Positions 44,835 to 55,051 of a stretch of 64,000 nucleotides of DNA are shown piece by piece; the stretch's first letter is position 1; each line of letters starts with the position of its first letter. The position numbers and the translations under genes were made by a program. A model generated the notes under the pieces. It saw nothing but the letters and a program-made list of their open reading frames with translations. It did no database searches and was not told the DNA's origin. The stretch covers positions 186,001 through 250,000 of the forward strand of contig JASWJB010000018.1 in assembly GCA_032433595.1 (NCBI GenBank). Reading direction: 5' to 3'. The DNA comes from Conoideocrella luteorostrata. Lineage: Eukaryota > Ascomycota > Sordariomycetes > Hypocreales > Clavicipitaceae.

Positions 44835-45560
44835 GGACACATAAAAAATAACACATAAGAGGATCCGGGAAGCTTATTAAGGACTTTCTTAACCTGCTAT
44901 TCTCTAGAGACTTTTAAACCTAGGTATTTTTTCACCGAAAGATAAGCGCAAACCAAACCCTAAAGAAAATGATAAGTGGTCGGAAGCCTAACGCATCCAA
45001 AACTTCACTGATAAACAATTAAACGCTTGTACGTTCTTTGGAACGAGTTGATCAAATGGTTTGCACTCTACATTTCTAATTTTGAAGAGCGTTGCGGCGT
45101 TGCTGAGGTTTTGTAATGATCGTAACGGCCTGGGCGCGGCGGTTTAATTTAGGGAACTGGGCAATTAGCTAGCGATAAATAAAATAAATAGAAATAAACG
45201 TATTTAATCAATAAGAGCCTACTATTAATATTGCACTCTAACCGAAACTGCAATTTATAGATTAGGCGAAAAACAGGTCTTTAATTCATTACGCTAGCGC
45301 GTGTTGTTGTTGGTAAGTCTGTCTGGCAGACTACAACCTTAAGTACATGCCAAATTCCCAGACTACCCTACATATCACATCTTCTCAACACTGTGTGTTC
45401 TTTCGCGCCACACAGTATAGAGCCTAGATCTAAGCTATATTAAGCTGCTCTATACTAACCTACTTTGCCTATAATATATAAATAAAAAAAATATGTAAGA
45501 GAATCCGGGAAGTTCGTTGAGGACTTTCTCGACCTGTCTTCTGTCGTTCTTGCCGCAGGG
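44835..45560. repeat. Direct repeat pair (AATCCGGGAAG...GGACTTTCT..ACCTG)
   Basis: About 44855-44905 (AAGAGGATCCGGGAAGCTTA and GGACTTTCTTAACCTG) is repeated at 45494-45545 (AAGAGAATCCGGGAAGTTCG and GGACTTTCTCGACCTG). The copies are about 640 bp apart, with AT-rich DNA between them. They could be a remnant of a small LTR-type or other repeat element. No gene is supported in the interval. Confidence 0.6.
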
Positions 45561-45751
45561 CGCCCAACGGAAATACGCGAGCGCAAGACTCCGTTCGCTA
45601 TCTGGCGTCGATGAGCGACATCTGTTCAACGTGTCGGTCGTTCCCAAATCGCGCGCCAACATAACTAAACTCCCATAAGAAGGCGAACCCTCTTTGTTTC
45701 CCCTTGACTACTTTTTTCTTTTATCTTGTTTCGGCTCACTACCTTCGACGA

Positions 45752-45818
45752 CCACCTGGATCCAGGTGGCAGAAATCCAGGTGACAGAAATCCAGGTGAC
45801 CGAAATCCGGGTAGTTAA
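45752..45818. promoter_or_regulatory. Palindrome and 15-bp tandem repeats upstream of the trans-ER gene
   Basis: A perfect 18-bp palindrome CCACCTGGATCCAGGTGG (45752-45769) overlaps the first of four 15-bp units of the form AAATCCAGGTGACAG (about 45760-45815; the last unit reads AAATCCGGGTAG). Each unit repeats a CAGGTG E-box-like hexamer. The array ends about 65 bp before the start codon at 45882, a position suited to an upstream activating element. Confidence 0.6.
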
Positions 45819-45881
45819 GACAGCTGTGTGGGTGGCTTCGGAGCAAGAGCTGAAAGCACTTCCCCCACTTACACCACAATC

Positions 45882-46979
45882 ATGGCCAAACTCCCATCTA
45901 CACAAATCTCAATCGTTGCAAATGCCAGCGGCGACCTCATCATAGACCACAATGTGCCGCTCCCAGAGCTGAAGCCCGGCATTATCCTCGTGCGAGCCGT
46001 GGTTGTGGCCATCAACCCCTCCGACGCAAAGATGACGGGTCCGATGGCATCCGAGGGCTGCACCGCAGGCGGCGACACCGCTGGCATCATGGTAGCTATT
46101 GGACCTGGCGTCGCGGCGCGCCGTTTCGCCATCGGAGACCGCGTGTGCGGCCCCAACATCTTCATGAACCCTTCTGACCCAAGAGACGGCGCGTTCCAAC
46201 ACTACGTCGGGCTCACGGCGGATTTTACGCTGCGTATCCCGGACAACATGCGCTTTGAAGAGGCGTCGACGCTGGGTATCGGCCTCATCACCATGGGCTA
46301 TGCACTGTTCCGGTCGCTCGACATCCCCGGCCACCCTGAAAGACCGGCGCAGAAACAGGCGGCAGGCGAGTATGTCCTGGTTTACGGCGGCAGCTCGGCG
46401 TCCGGAACAATGGCTATACAACTTATCCGCCGTGCCGGCTGTATTCCCATCACGACTTGTAGTCGTCGCAACTTTGATCTTGTAAAGGCTAGTTGTGCCG
46501 AGGTTGCGTTTGACTACAACGAGGCCGATTGTGCTGATCGGGTCAAGGCTTACACAAAGGATGAACTGGGCTTTGCTTTGGACTGCTCCTGCAGATCCGC
46601 CAGCATGGAGTTCTGCTACGAGGTTATTGGGCGCTACGGGGGTCGCTATACTACTCTTGAGCCGTATCCGGTCTCCTTGGCCAAGCGCAAGCGCGTCAAG
46701 GCCGACTGGCTGCTGGGGCCCGCGCTCGTGGGCAGGGAGATTGCCTGGAAGGATCCTTACTATATCAAGCCGGACTTGGAGCTGCTGGCTTTTGGACGAG
46801 ACTGGTTCAAGACGGCGCAAGGCTTGGTGGACGCCGGACGGGTTACGTCACATCCTATCCGGGTGCTAGACAGGGTTGGTTTCGATGGCGTTCTTGAGGG
46901 CATTGAGATTCTCAGACAAGGAAAGTTGTCGGGAGAAAAACTGGTCTGTCGTATTGCAGACGATTCAAATGACCTATAG
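45882..46979 (+). CDS. LovC-like stand-alone trans-acting enoyl reductase
   Basis: This single-exon gene encodes 365 aa, close to the size of LovC-type trans-ERs (medium-chain dehydrogenase/reductase superfamily, zinc-independent, NADPH-using). The start at 45882 (MAKLPSTQ) fits the family; the frame stays open upstream to 45828 only by chance. Diagnostic features are INPSDAKM (residues 44-51, around the family's catalytic Lys), CTAGGDTAGIMVAIGPGV, FEEASTLGIGLITMGYALF, the nucleotide loop VYGGSSASGTMAIQL (residues 167-181) and DYNEADCADRVKAYTKDELG. Such enzymes reduce enoyl intermediates on the ACP of a PKS whose own ER is dead. The PKS at 20.5-27.9 kb has exactly such a degenerate ER, so these two are probably partners despite 18 kb of separation. 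Confidence 0.9.
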   Translation: MAKLPSTQISIVANASGDLIIDHNVPLPELKPGIILVRAVVVAINPSDAKMTGPMASEGCTAGGDTAGIMVAIGPGVAARRFAIGDRVCGPNIFMNPSDPRDGAFQHYVGLTADFTLRIPDNMRFEEASTLGIGLITMGYALFRSLDIPGHPERPAQKQAAGEYVLVYGGSSASGTMAIQLIRRAGCIPITTCSRRNFDLVKASCAEVAFDYNEADCADRVKAYTKDELGFALDCSCRSASMEFCYEVIGRYGGRYTTLEPYPVSLAKRKRVKADWLLGPALVGREIAWKDPYYIKPDLELLAFGRDWFKTAQGLVDAGRVTSHPIRVLDRVGFDGVLEGIEILRQGKLSGEKLVCRIADDSNDL

Positions 46980-47033
46980 TACTATAATAAATGTCAATTA
47001 CAATACATAATCTAACTTGCTTTATGCCCAACA

Positions 47034-48351
47034 CTATTCAACGAAATTATTTGGGAGTAGCCACCAGTCTCCATCCGGGAGCCTCATGATTTCTATAAAT
47101 GCAGGGCCACTGTCGTGTGTGTTCTCCTCCTCCCCTTTGCCTACCTTGCCCCCGGTTACTGTGCCAGAGTAGCCTGTGCCACCGCGACCCTCTGTAAGTA
47201 CATATTCGAAGAGGACCTTGTGAAAATGCATAGTAAACTCCCATGCGATAGCCCCATCCTTGCTCTCCAGACGAAGTTCCATACCTGTCGCCTTATCTTT
47301 TAGATACTCGGTTGTATTGCCATTACCGTCATATAGCTTTCGCAACACAAACTTATCGTTTCCTTGTTGCACCGTCTCAACCTCGGCGCTCGTGTCTCCC
47401 TAGTCGTGCCGGAAACCCCAAACACCTTCTCTCCGTCCTCAAATATGGCGACGGAAGAAAATGTACGATCTGGCTCTCTGCTTGAGCCAAATTCCCAGAG
47501 AGACAAGGAATACGGACCGATGCGGAGCCGCACAATCTTGAAGCTGCGCAGACACGTTCGCCAATTGAACGCTGACCAGAGACGCTCATGGCCACCAACA
47601 CCGGAATACTGGTATCGTTTCTCCCCAATTGAGACATCAGCCTTGGTTTGTGCTGTGGGAATAGGCTCAACCCAGAAGAAGTGCGGAATTACATTTGTGT
47701 TGCCCCGTACTCCCTTGGACCAGAGGCTGTTGTCCGGGTATCTGGGAATGGACAACGAGTTCATTACAACCGCGAGGTTTGCCTCGGCGCTTTGCATTGT
47801 CCAACGCGCCTTGGATTTGTCCTCGGCCACCTCAAAGTGTACACGAAGCCCGGGCCGCGCCAGACGCCGTAAGTCCCGCGACCAGAACAGGTGGTGACGG
47901 TTGCTTCCTCGGCGTAGTCCACCACGGCAAAGTGAGTTCCGTCCTCCAACACCATCTCCACGTGTGCGCGCAAATTGCCCGTGCCTACAAAGGAATAGTT
48001 GGGATCACAATAGACGCCAAATATGAAGGCTTGGTTACCGCCATCGGATACTCCATCAAATTCCCATTGTTCTCCCGCCGTGGAATTCATTGGAGATATT
48101 GCTGGTTGCTCCCAGTCCCAGCTGGGCGAGGCCGAATTGGCGATTGCTACATCTTTTCTCCCGTAGGCCATATCATGGCGGCTTGCTTTGCTGACCACGC
48201 ATGAGGAGCTGTCGTCGATGTTGAATAGAGGATTCTGGGGCGCCGGCCAACTTTTCAGCCATGGTGAGGAGATGGCCGAAGACAGCGACCAGGCTTTACA
48301 CAATGCTGCGCCAAAGCAGAGTCCGATAAATATCTGCACACAACTGAACAT
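47034..48351 (-). pseudogene. Diels-Alderase-like (lipocalin-type decalin synthase family), two frameshifts
   Basis: Three consecutive frames make one protein of the Fsa2/CghA/MycB family. Start at 48351 (MFSCVQIFIGLCFGAALC, a probable signal or anchor), then EQWEFDGVSDGGNQAFIFGV, ARAHVE-type strands and TYGVWRGPGFVY. Near 47842 the frame steps back one base into FEVAEDKSKARWTMQSAEAN, then VIPHFFWVEPIPTAQTKADV, GVGGHERLWSAFNW and LRIGPYSLSLWEFGS (the GPY..... W family motif). Near 47395 it shifts again into SAEVETVQQGNDKFVLRKLY and GMELRLESKDG, with an ending at DWWLLPNNFVE. Each shift corresponds to one missing base. The rest is well conserved, so decay is recent or these are sequence errors. 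Family members catalyse intramolecular [4+2] cycloaddition of polyenes to trans- or cis-decalins. Confidence 0.82.
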
Positions 48352-48649
48352 TTTTTTCTTTTGAAAAGTATTTATAATTGAACGTCTAGATCTCATCTGC
48401 ATCGACAAATTCATCCCTGATACCATCAAGTTGTCTGAGTTCCAAATTTCTAAGCTCGCGTCGGAGATCGGGCCAGGCTGACCAATCGGAGCAGGAGAAT
48501 TAGACGCTCCGTGCCAATGATTGTAAGTGGTGGTTGATCTCACCTCGTCATGTACAATTCCCATCTGCGATGGAATTACTGCTGTAAAATTTGTTTTCTC
48601 TTCTGCAAATGGGATTTTTCCCAAATAGAGAACAAATCATTATGCCGCG
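48352..48649. promoter_or_regulatory. Divergent promoter between Diels-Alderase-like and P450 genes
   Basis: A 298-bp spacer lies between the two divergent start codons (48351 minus, 48650 plus). The Diels-Alderase frame stays open into it, but the first Met with a good hydrophobic leader is at 48351. No clear operator was seen. Confidence 0.4.
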
Positions 48650-50362
48650 ATGCAATCGCTAGAGTTTCTCATTGCCCGAATAAAAGCTGAGTACAAATGT
48701 GCTCGCAATGGCATCGGTCCTGTACGTCTAACAAAGGAGCAAATGCTCGTGTTATTTATCCAAATGACCTTAATCAATGCCGTCAACGCTTGGAATCACG
48801 CATCCATCGCAAGCCGCGTAGGAAGCTTCATCGTTCTCGTTGCCCTTGTCAAGCTCGTCGCCAATTGTATCCCGACTCGCTTCCTGGGACTCAGGCGCCA
48901 TGGATTCCCCGAGTTGAAACGACCTGAGGGCATTGCCCGATGGGACTTGAAAGGCCAAGATGAAAGAAGGAGCACGACAATTTCCAGACTCGCCCTACAT
49001 TGTTCGCTACAGTGGATTTGAGCAAATCGTTTATCCTTCCTCTTGTCTTGACGAAGTCAAGGCGCTGGGGCCGAGCCAAGCATCTCTGATGGAGTACTGC
49101 GCACACTGTTTCTTTGAAGGCTGGGCCTTATTAGGTCGCGAAATTGGTGCGCTCCACGGAATCTTGGGCATTGACCTGGCGCGTTCTCTGCCTGCACGCA
49201 TCCACGAAAGGCAGACAGTCACCAAGGCCGCCTTTGACAAAGTCGTCGGCAACTGCGCCGACTGGAAGAGCATCCGCCTATATCCTTCTGTGCAGCGACT
49301 GGTGGCAAGCATCAATGGTGCCGGACTGCTGGGGCCAGACGTGGGCTCTCGTCCACAGTGGCTCAACACTTTTGACATGTTCATTTATTCGCTCATGTTT
49401 GCACTTTTCTCGCTCAACCCGTCCCCACGCTTCATACGCCCTTTGTTCAAGTATGTGGCCTTTGCGCCAAACTACTTGCTGTATTGGAGGCTGAAGCAGA
49501 TCGCCAAGCCGGTGGCAGAGCGAGATTTGCGTACCTACCACGATGCCGTTGCCGCGGGACAGACCAAACCAAACAACGACAATCCAAGTATCGGAGTCTG
49601 GCTTGCAGCCCGCTACAAACCTGCAGAGCGCACCGTGGGCAAGTTGGCGCACGACTTCATCGTCACCATGTTTGAGTCAATGCCAACCACTTCTTGCACC
49701 TTGTATTTCATCCTGTCTGACCTGGCTCTACGACCGCAAGTGGCGGACGAGCTCCGAACAGAGATCAATGCCAATCTCGTTGACGGTAAGCTACCGATGA
49801 CGAGTCTGGGAGAGCTACGCAAGATGGATTCGTTCATGCGAGAAGTTACATGGACCAAAGTCTTCAGCTACAGTATGTATAGCACGTAGAACTAACTCAC
49901 TATGGTCACTTGTACGAAATCTAACTCTGACTCCTAACAGTGGGCGTATTCCGACGAACTCTCAAACCAATCCAACTGTCCATCGGTCCCCAAGTACCAG
50001 CGGGTGCAGTCATCTGCGTCGACTCCTACAATATTGCAAACTCCAAAGAAAGATGGGGAGACCCAGAAACGTTCAACTCGGAACGATTCCATGCTTTGCG
50101 CCAGGAGCCGGGACATGAGTCCCGGCACCAGTTTGCGAGTCTTGATTCCGACTCGGCGAGTTGGGGAGGTGGTCCTCAAGCATGCCCCGGCCGATTCTTT
50201 GCTGAAAACTCCATAAAGATCTTCTTGACGCATTCGATACTCAACTACGACATTAAATTTCCTGATGGCGTGGGAAAACCTGTTGCCGGGACGATGCCGA
50301 ATGGGTCTGTGATGCCGGATTTGATGGCGAGCATATTGATTCGGGAGCGAAGCAAAACATGA
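48650..50362 (+). pseudogene. Cytochrome P450 (1), frameshifted and lacking ExxR Arg
   Basis: The N-terminal frame from 48650 has a membrane anchor region (MLVLFIQMTLINAVNAW; VGSFIVLVALVKLVANC) and GFPELKRPEGIARWDLKG. At about 48953-48955 an extra C (GGCCAAG where GGCAAG is expected) shifts the frame into KMKEGARQFPDSPYIVRYSG. The frame then runs through FESMPTTSCTLYF (helix I) to MDSFMREVTWTKVF, where the invariant ExxR arginine is Trp (TGG). A 68-bp intron (49873-49940) joins to GVFRRTLKP, DPETFNSERFHALR and the haem loop SWGGGPQACPGRFFAE with Cys ligand, ending at 50362. The P450-2 gene has ETLR at the same place. The frameshift plus ExxW suggests a non-functional enzyme. It shares the family with P450-2 (fungal CYP with W/FGGG..ACPGRF). 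Confidence 0.85.
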
Positions 50363-50446
50363 AAGTCGTGCTGCGGTGACTATTGAAATATACAAAGCAA
50401 AATGAAATTCAATGTACTTGATTAGTGCAATCAAATAAAACAATTA

Positions 50447-52035
50447 TCAACACTTGTGTGTAAATCTGCCCTGTCGACTGAAAGGAAGAAACCTTGGAGC
50501 TTGTAAAAAGTTTTTCAAGTCCAACCTCTTACGCTTTTTCGGCCTGATTTGTGTCATCTTCCTTCTTATTCTTGTCCTCCATTCCGAAATCCGTCTCAAG
50601 CTCTTGACGCAACGGAATCTCCTTCTCAAATAACGAAAGGAGTAATGGTACACCAGCAAAAACAACTGCGATTTGCCACGTCCGTTGCAATCCTGCAGTA
50701 TAGACTGCAAAGACCTGATCTTTGGTAGTGCTCGTGAATTGGTTTGAAAATGCAGCTGACGCAAACTCGTAAGCTTTGCCATTAGCGAGCATGGCCGCGC
50801 GGCAGGGTCTTCAATGGTATGCAGAAGTTGTGAGCAGCGGTTGTTGAAAATAGCAGCTGGGATGGCGAGCCCCCAAATTGAACCAAAGCTGCGAATAAAT
50901 GCAAAAGTGGCCGTGCTGACCGCTGTATCCCTGTCTTGAAGCGGTGCTTGGACTGGGGCCAAGAGACAAGCGATTGGGATACCGATACCAAGCGCACCAA
51001 AGATCTGAAACACAACCCAAAGAGCTTTGTGGGAACGCTGATCAAGGATGGAGCAGAGACCAAAGCTGAGGGTACAAAGCCCGAACCCGAGGATATGAAA
51101 TGGCTTATATCGGCTAGTTTTGGCCATTAAGCCGCCGCCCAGCATTGAGCCCAACGGGAAGAATAGGATGAATGGAAGTAGCTGGATGCCAGACTGTTTT
51201 GCAGAAACACCGCGCACTGACTGAAAATACAACGGCAGCATAAATAACGGCCAGTAGATGACGATGCAGTTGCAGAATGCTAAGAAGAAACCGATGGCAG
51301 AAGTGCGATTCGCAAACAGTCGTAAAGGTGCGATGGGGTTCTTGCACTGGGGCATACCTTGCCAGATAACAAAGATGATCAACCCAACATGACCAGTAAC
51401 AAGACCTGCAATAACACCGCCATCTGACCAAGGCTTCGTAGCGCCACCGTAGGCAATTGCCCATAGAATGGCAGTAGTCGATGCAATGAGCAGTACTGAG
51501 CCAATCCAGTCAATGGTAGCTAGGCCCTGCACCGTGCTTTTGTGACCACCCTGAACACCACGACCAGCGATAAGCATGGCGCCAGACGAAGCTCCTCCTA
51601 TGATACCACTGCCGAGGACGAACAGCGCCACGGTAGCGATGAAAACCCATCGTCTCCCCCATTGGTCTGACACTTGACCCAACAACGGCTGGACGACGGC
51701 CGTGGTGAGAAAGTAAATGTTGACGACCCAGACGTAGCTGGCTCCAATATTGAAGCTGCGCACTATCGAAGGGAGGGCCGTTGAGACCACGAGCCATCGA
51801 GGGCACTGATGACGAACGCCAGCAAGAGCGCGCCCATTATGGCCCAAAACCGGGCATCGAGTTGGACATGTTTGCCAGTGGTATTTCTGCTGGAGTCGGG
51901 TTCATCATCAACCAAGGAGGCTGTTTTGTTCATCTCCTTATTTTTGACAGTGTGATGCTCTTCGGCTGCCATAAGTAACTGGTTGATGCAGGATGGCTGA
52001 GCAGGCTTGGCAGCATCAGCTTTGCGGACTGGCAA
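50447..52035 (-). pseudogene. MFS drug-efflux transporter (second), broken
   Basis: The N terminus (from 52035) is hydrophilic, then FWAIMGALLLAFVISALDG reaches TM1. At about 51802 one base is missing and the frame moves to LVVSTALPSIVRSFNIG, continuing with WVVNIYFLTTAVVQPLLGQV and RWVFIATVALFVLGSG to GRGVQGG. There the protein jumps directly to TIDWIGSVLLIASTTAILWA: about 100 residues including antiporter motif C and the GPV..G...WRW..NLP block are deleted. The C-terminal part is well kept to AAIFNNRCSQLLHTIEDPAA, where a second shift near 50800 leads into MLANGKAYEFASAAFSNQF and an ending at 50529. Two frameshifts and a core deletion abolish function. Confidence 0.85.
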
Positions 52036-52234
52036 TCGCGATGTGGCTTAACTTCAGGACAAGGAAAAAAAAGAATCGAACAGAGATTCGGAAACGAACA
52101 GGGCAGGGCAAATTGCCCAGGAGCGTAGTAGGCGCGCCGCTTAGTTGGTCCGACGAGAGCTACACCGGAGATCTGCCTAGCAGATCGCGGAGCTGGTGAA
52201 TGGCTCCGATAGGCGGATGGTGAGCATGATGAAA

Positions 52235-52465
52235 TACGCTGATACCACAGCGAACCCTTGCTCTATCATAACAGCAGATCAACCAACACGCTGATATCAC
52301 AGTGAACCTTTGCTATTGTAACTGCAGGTCAACCAACATTACATGCCTCCGGCCGCGCCTGCGGCGAGCTGCAGTTACAATAGCAAGGGTTCACTGTGAC
52401 ATCAGCGTGTTGGTTGATCTGCAGCTACACTAGTATAAGGGTTCACTGTGGTACTGCTGGTACGT
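52235..52465. repeat. Imperfect palindrome of paired ~51-bp repeats (foldback structure)
   Basis: The left arm has two tandem units (52235-52287 and 52288-52337), each of the form ACGCTGATA.CACAG.GAACC followed by TTGCT...GCAG.TCAACCAAC. The right arm (about 52369-52465) has the inverse complement in the same paired layout: GCAGTTACAATAGCAAGGGT, TCACTGTGACATCAGCGTGT, TGGTTGATCTGCAG and so on. A 31-bp GC-rich centre (CTCCGGCCGCGCCTGCGGCG) separates them. It could form a long hairpin. GTTGGTTGATG recurs at 52549. No coding capacity. Confidence 0.85.
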
Positions 52466-53133
52466 ATGTATGCATCGCAGCGAGGACGCTGACAGCACCC
52501 ACTAGACATCAGGCTGTGTAGCTTTGTGTAGCCCCTTCGGGGTGTCGGTGTTGGTTGATGCTCTGTGCGGAGAGGGCTCCACTCCCCATGCACCTATAGG
52601 CCAGTCGTTGCCTCCCGCTCAGTGATTCCAACTTGCACAGCACGGCGCAGCGACTGGAGCAGGCGGGCGAGCAAGTTTCGCCACTGCCACCAGATGCATG
52701 TCGCCAGGAAGTCGGTGCATGCCTGTAGAGCCAGCCGGACCAATTTTTTTTTACAATCGCCATCTATGCATTATGCAATCAAGTTTCCTATTGTAAAAAC
52801 ACAACTAAGCCAAGTGGCAAGGGCTTTGCAGAGCAGTGGTTCTCTAGGGTTCGATTGGAACTTGGTCGCAAGATTCTGATGTTGGGTCCAGCCCCCGCAG
52901 CGTTTTTTGTGACCAGGCTGTGTGCGGGGTACTGGCTGCTTGGCTTTGCTCTGTTTACAGCGGACAGCTGCCTGGCGCCTGACAACTGCTCAGAAAAAGG
53001 TAGCAGCACAGCCCCCAGCCTGATTAATCACCTTCTTTCTTCTTCTTCGTTTCTTCTCCTCTACTCTCCATCTCCCTTCTCGAATACAGCGCCCCAAGTC
53101 AACAGGAGAAACAAGGGCGCGTACAATTCAGCC

Positions 53134-54857
53134 ATGGCTACGTTTTCATATATAGCGACTATCGTTGCCGTCGTCGTTTCGACTATCTGGCTCGCCAAGG
53201 TCCACTGGCGCAAGGTGTATCCTTCCAAGACTCTGCCGGGCATTCCGCTTGTCGAATTTGACGGCGATAACTCCAGAGATCGCTACACAAAGGAAGCTGC
53301 CAGCCTTCTTGTCAAGGGCTATGACAAGGTTAGCACTCATTCATGCTAGTTTTGCCCGCGATTCCTCCAAGATGCCTTTGCTGACTTGTCTTTCCAGCAC
53401 ATCAAACATGGAAAGCCTTTCTGTATACGAGATTTTTTAAATCCCAGCAGACCTCGAGTCTTCTTGCCACTCAGGTACATGAACGAGCTCAAAAACGCGT
53501 CTCAGCAGAAATTAAGTCTACCCGCTATTCTAAATGCAAGTCCAGCTTCTCTGCTCTCTGCTCGAGGAATCTAATTAACATGCGTCGCAGTCCTCAACTC
53601 TCAGCCAAGTTGGTGGCCCCAGCATTACCGATGAGATTCAAACCAGCGCCCGCCTCAACCTCAACCATGCTTTGAACAAGCTTATTGAGCCGATGCAGAT
53701 ATCGTGCTTCCAAGCTGCCGCAGAGGTCATGCCCGATTGCCCAGACTGGACATCGGTGGTAATGTATCCCAACATTTTGGAGCTCTTCTCCCGCATGTCG
53801 GCCTGTGTCATGGTTGGTCCTGAGCTCAGCGATAAGTGGCCGGCAATTTCGCTCAAGTATATTAATCGAGTACTTGCAGCCCAGGGAGCTATCCGAAAGA
53901 AATACTACCCGGCGCTCTACTGGACTGCCGCCTACTTCAACCCAGAAGTGGCCGCTGTCAACCAAGCACGTCGGGAGGCCGCTGAGCTCGTGCGCCCTGC
54001 CCTAGAGGCCAGACAAGCCGATTACGCGGCAAACGGAGGGAATGCAGAGAAACACGACGACTTCATCCAATGGATCATGGAGAATTATCGAGCAAACGGC
54101 AAGACAATCACACCTGACGAGACCGTCCAGAATATTTTCATTGTCATGTTTGCCTCGATGCATGGAACGTCTTTCATTGCTTTACAGTCTCTTTTCAGCT
54201 TGCTAGGTACACCGGGAGCTGTAGCGGAGGTTCGCGAGGAAATTGAGCGTGTGTCCAAGGAAGAGCTCGACGACAGCCATTTGTGGACGCGCCACGCCCT
54301 GGGTCAATTACGAACTATGGATTCATTCATGAAAGAAACTTTGCGCACGAAGCCATTCCAAGAGGGTAAGCAAATTTGAAGTGGTGTACAAATGCTCAAC
54401 GCAGAAACAAGAAAAGCTAACGCGCTTTACAGCGACTGTCCAGCGCGTTTCAATAGTCCCTTATACTTTTAAAGATGGTCTCAATGTCCCTGAAAATACA
54501 ATCATATCCTTCCCGAACCTTCGATTCAACATGGATCCTTCAAGAGATGCTCCGGGGTGCAATGCCGCTACATTTCACGGCACACGCTGGTTGGAGAGCC
54601 GGACTGATTTCAACACTAGCAAATATCAGTTCGCATCTACAGCCGACGACTCGTTTGACTGGGGAGGTGGCCTACATGCCTGCCCTGGGCGCTTCATGGC
54701 CGATTTTACCATAAAGCTCATGCTTATATGCTTAATCACGAAATATGATATGAAAGTCGTCGAGGGTGGAGAGGAGCGACCGGCAGAAGGGAGACGATTT
54801 CTCGATATGGCGCCAGACACTTCGATACCCATCATAGTTCGCGATATCAAGTCATAG
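53134..54857 (+). CDS. Cytochrome P450 (2), intact
   Basis: Exons 53134-53328, 53398-53535, 53591-54365 and 54433-54857 join in phase to 510 aa. The N terminus has a signal anchor (FSYIATIVAVVVSTIWLAKV). Later features are helix-I-like IVMFASMHGTSFIALQSLF, ExxR in MKETLRTKPF, and FAST.DDSFDWGGGLHACPGRF with the haem Cys. FIQWIMENYRANGKTITPDE precedes helix I. The second intron (53536-53590) begins GC (GCAAGT) and ends CAG, a GC-AG intron; skipping it as coding would hit stops. This is an ER-membrane monooxygenase, likely an oxidative tailoring enzyme of the polyketide pathway. It resembles P450-1 in motifs and may be a distant paralogue. Confidence 0.92.
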
Positions 54858-55051
54858 ATGACTTAAATATATTCTTTTATTCCCATTTGCTTTAATTCCT
54901 TTCTACATACAATCAAGTTAAAAGAGAAACGAAGATCCATCATGATATATATTGTCCATTACGTGTGAATAAATAGTACATATCTTCGAAAATCTATCAT
55001 CACATACTTTTTCCATTATATACGAGTAAATAGTACTTGTCTTGCATATCT
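54858..55051. other. Short intergenic with duplicated 60-bp segment
   Basis: CGAAGATCCATCATGATATA and the following TTGTCCATTACGTGTGAATAAATAGTAC are echoed at 54985-55040 (CATATACTT, CCATTATATACGAGTAAATAGTAC), a local tandem duplication in 3' flank DNA. Confidence 0.5.

Noticed and set aside
45909..46820. 303-aa minus-strand frame
   Set aside because: Antisense to the trans-enoyl reductase gene; no motifs.
47391..47425. 26-nt GTGTTT...TAG segment as an intron restoring the Diels-Alderase frame
   Set aside because: It would restore phase but is too short for a spliceosomal intron, and the residues it removes align with the family.
47364..47897. 177-aa plus-strand frame
   Set aside because: Antisense shadow of the Diels-Alderase-family gene.
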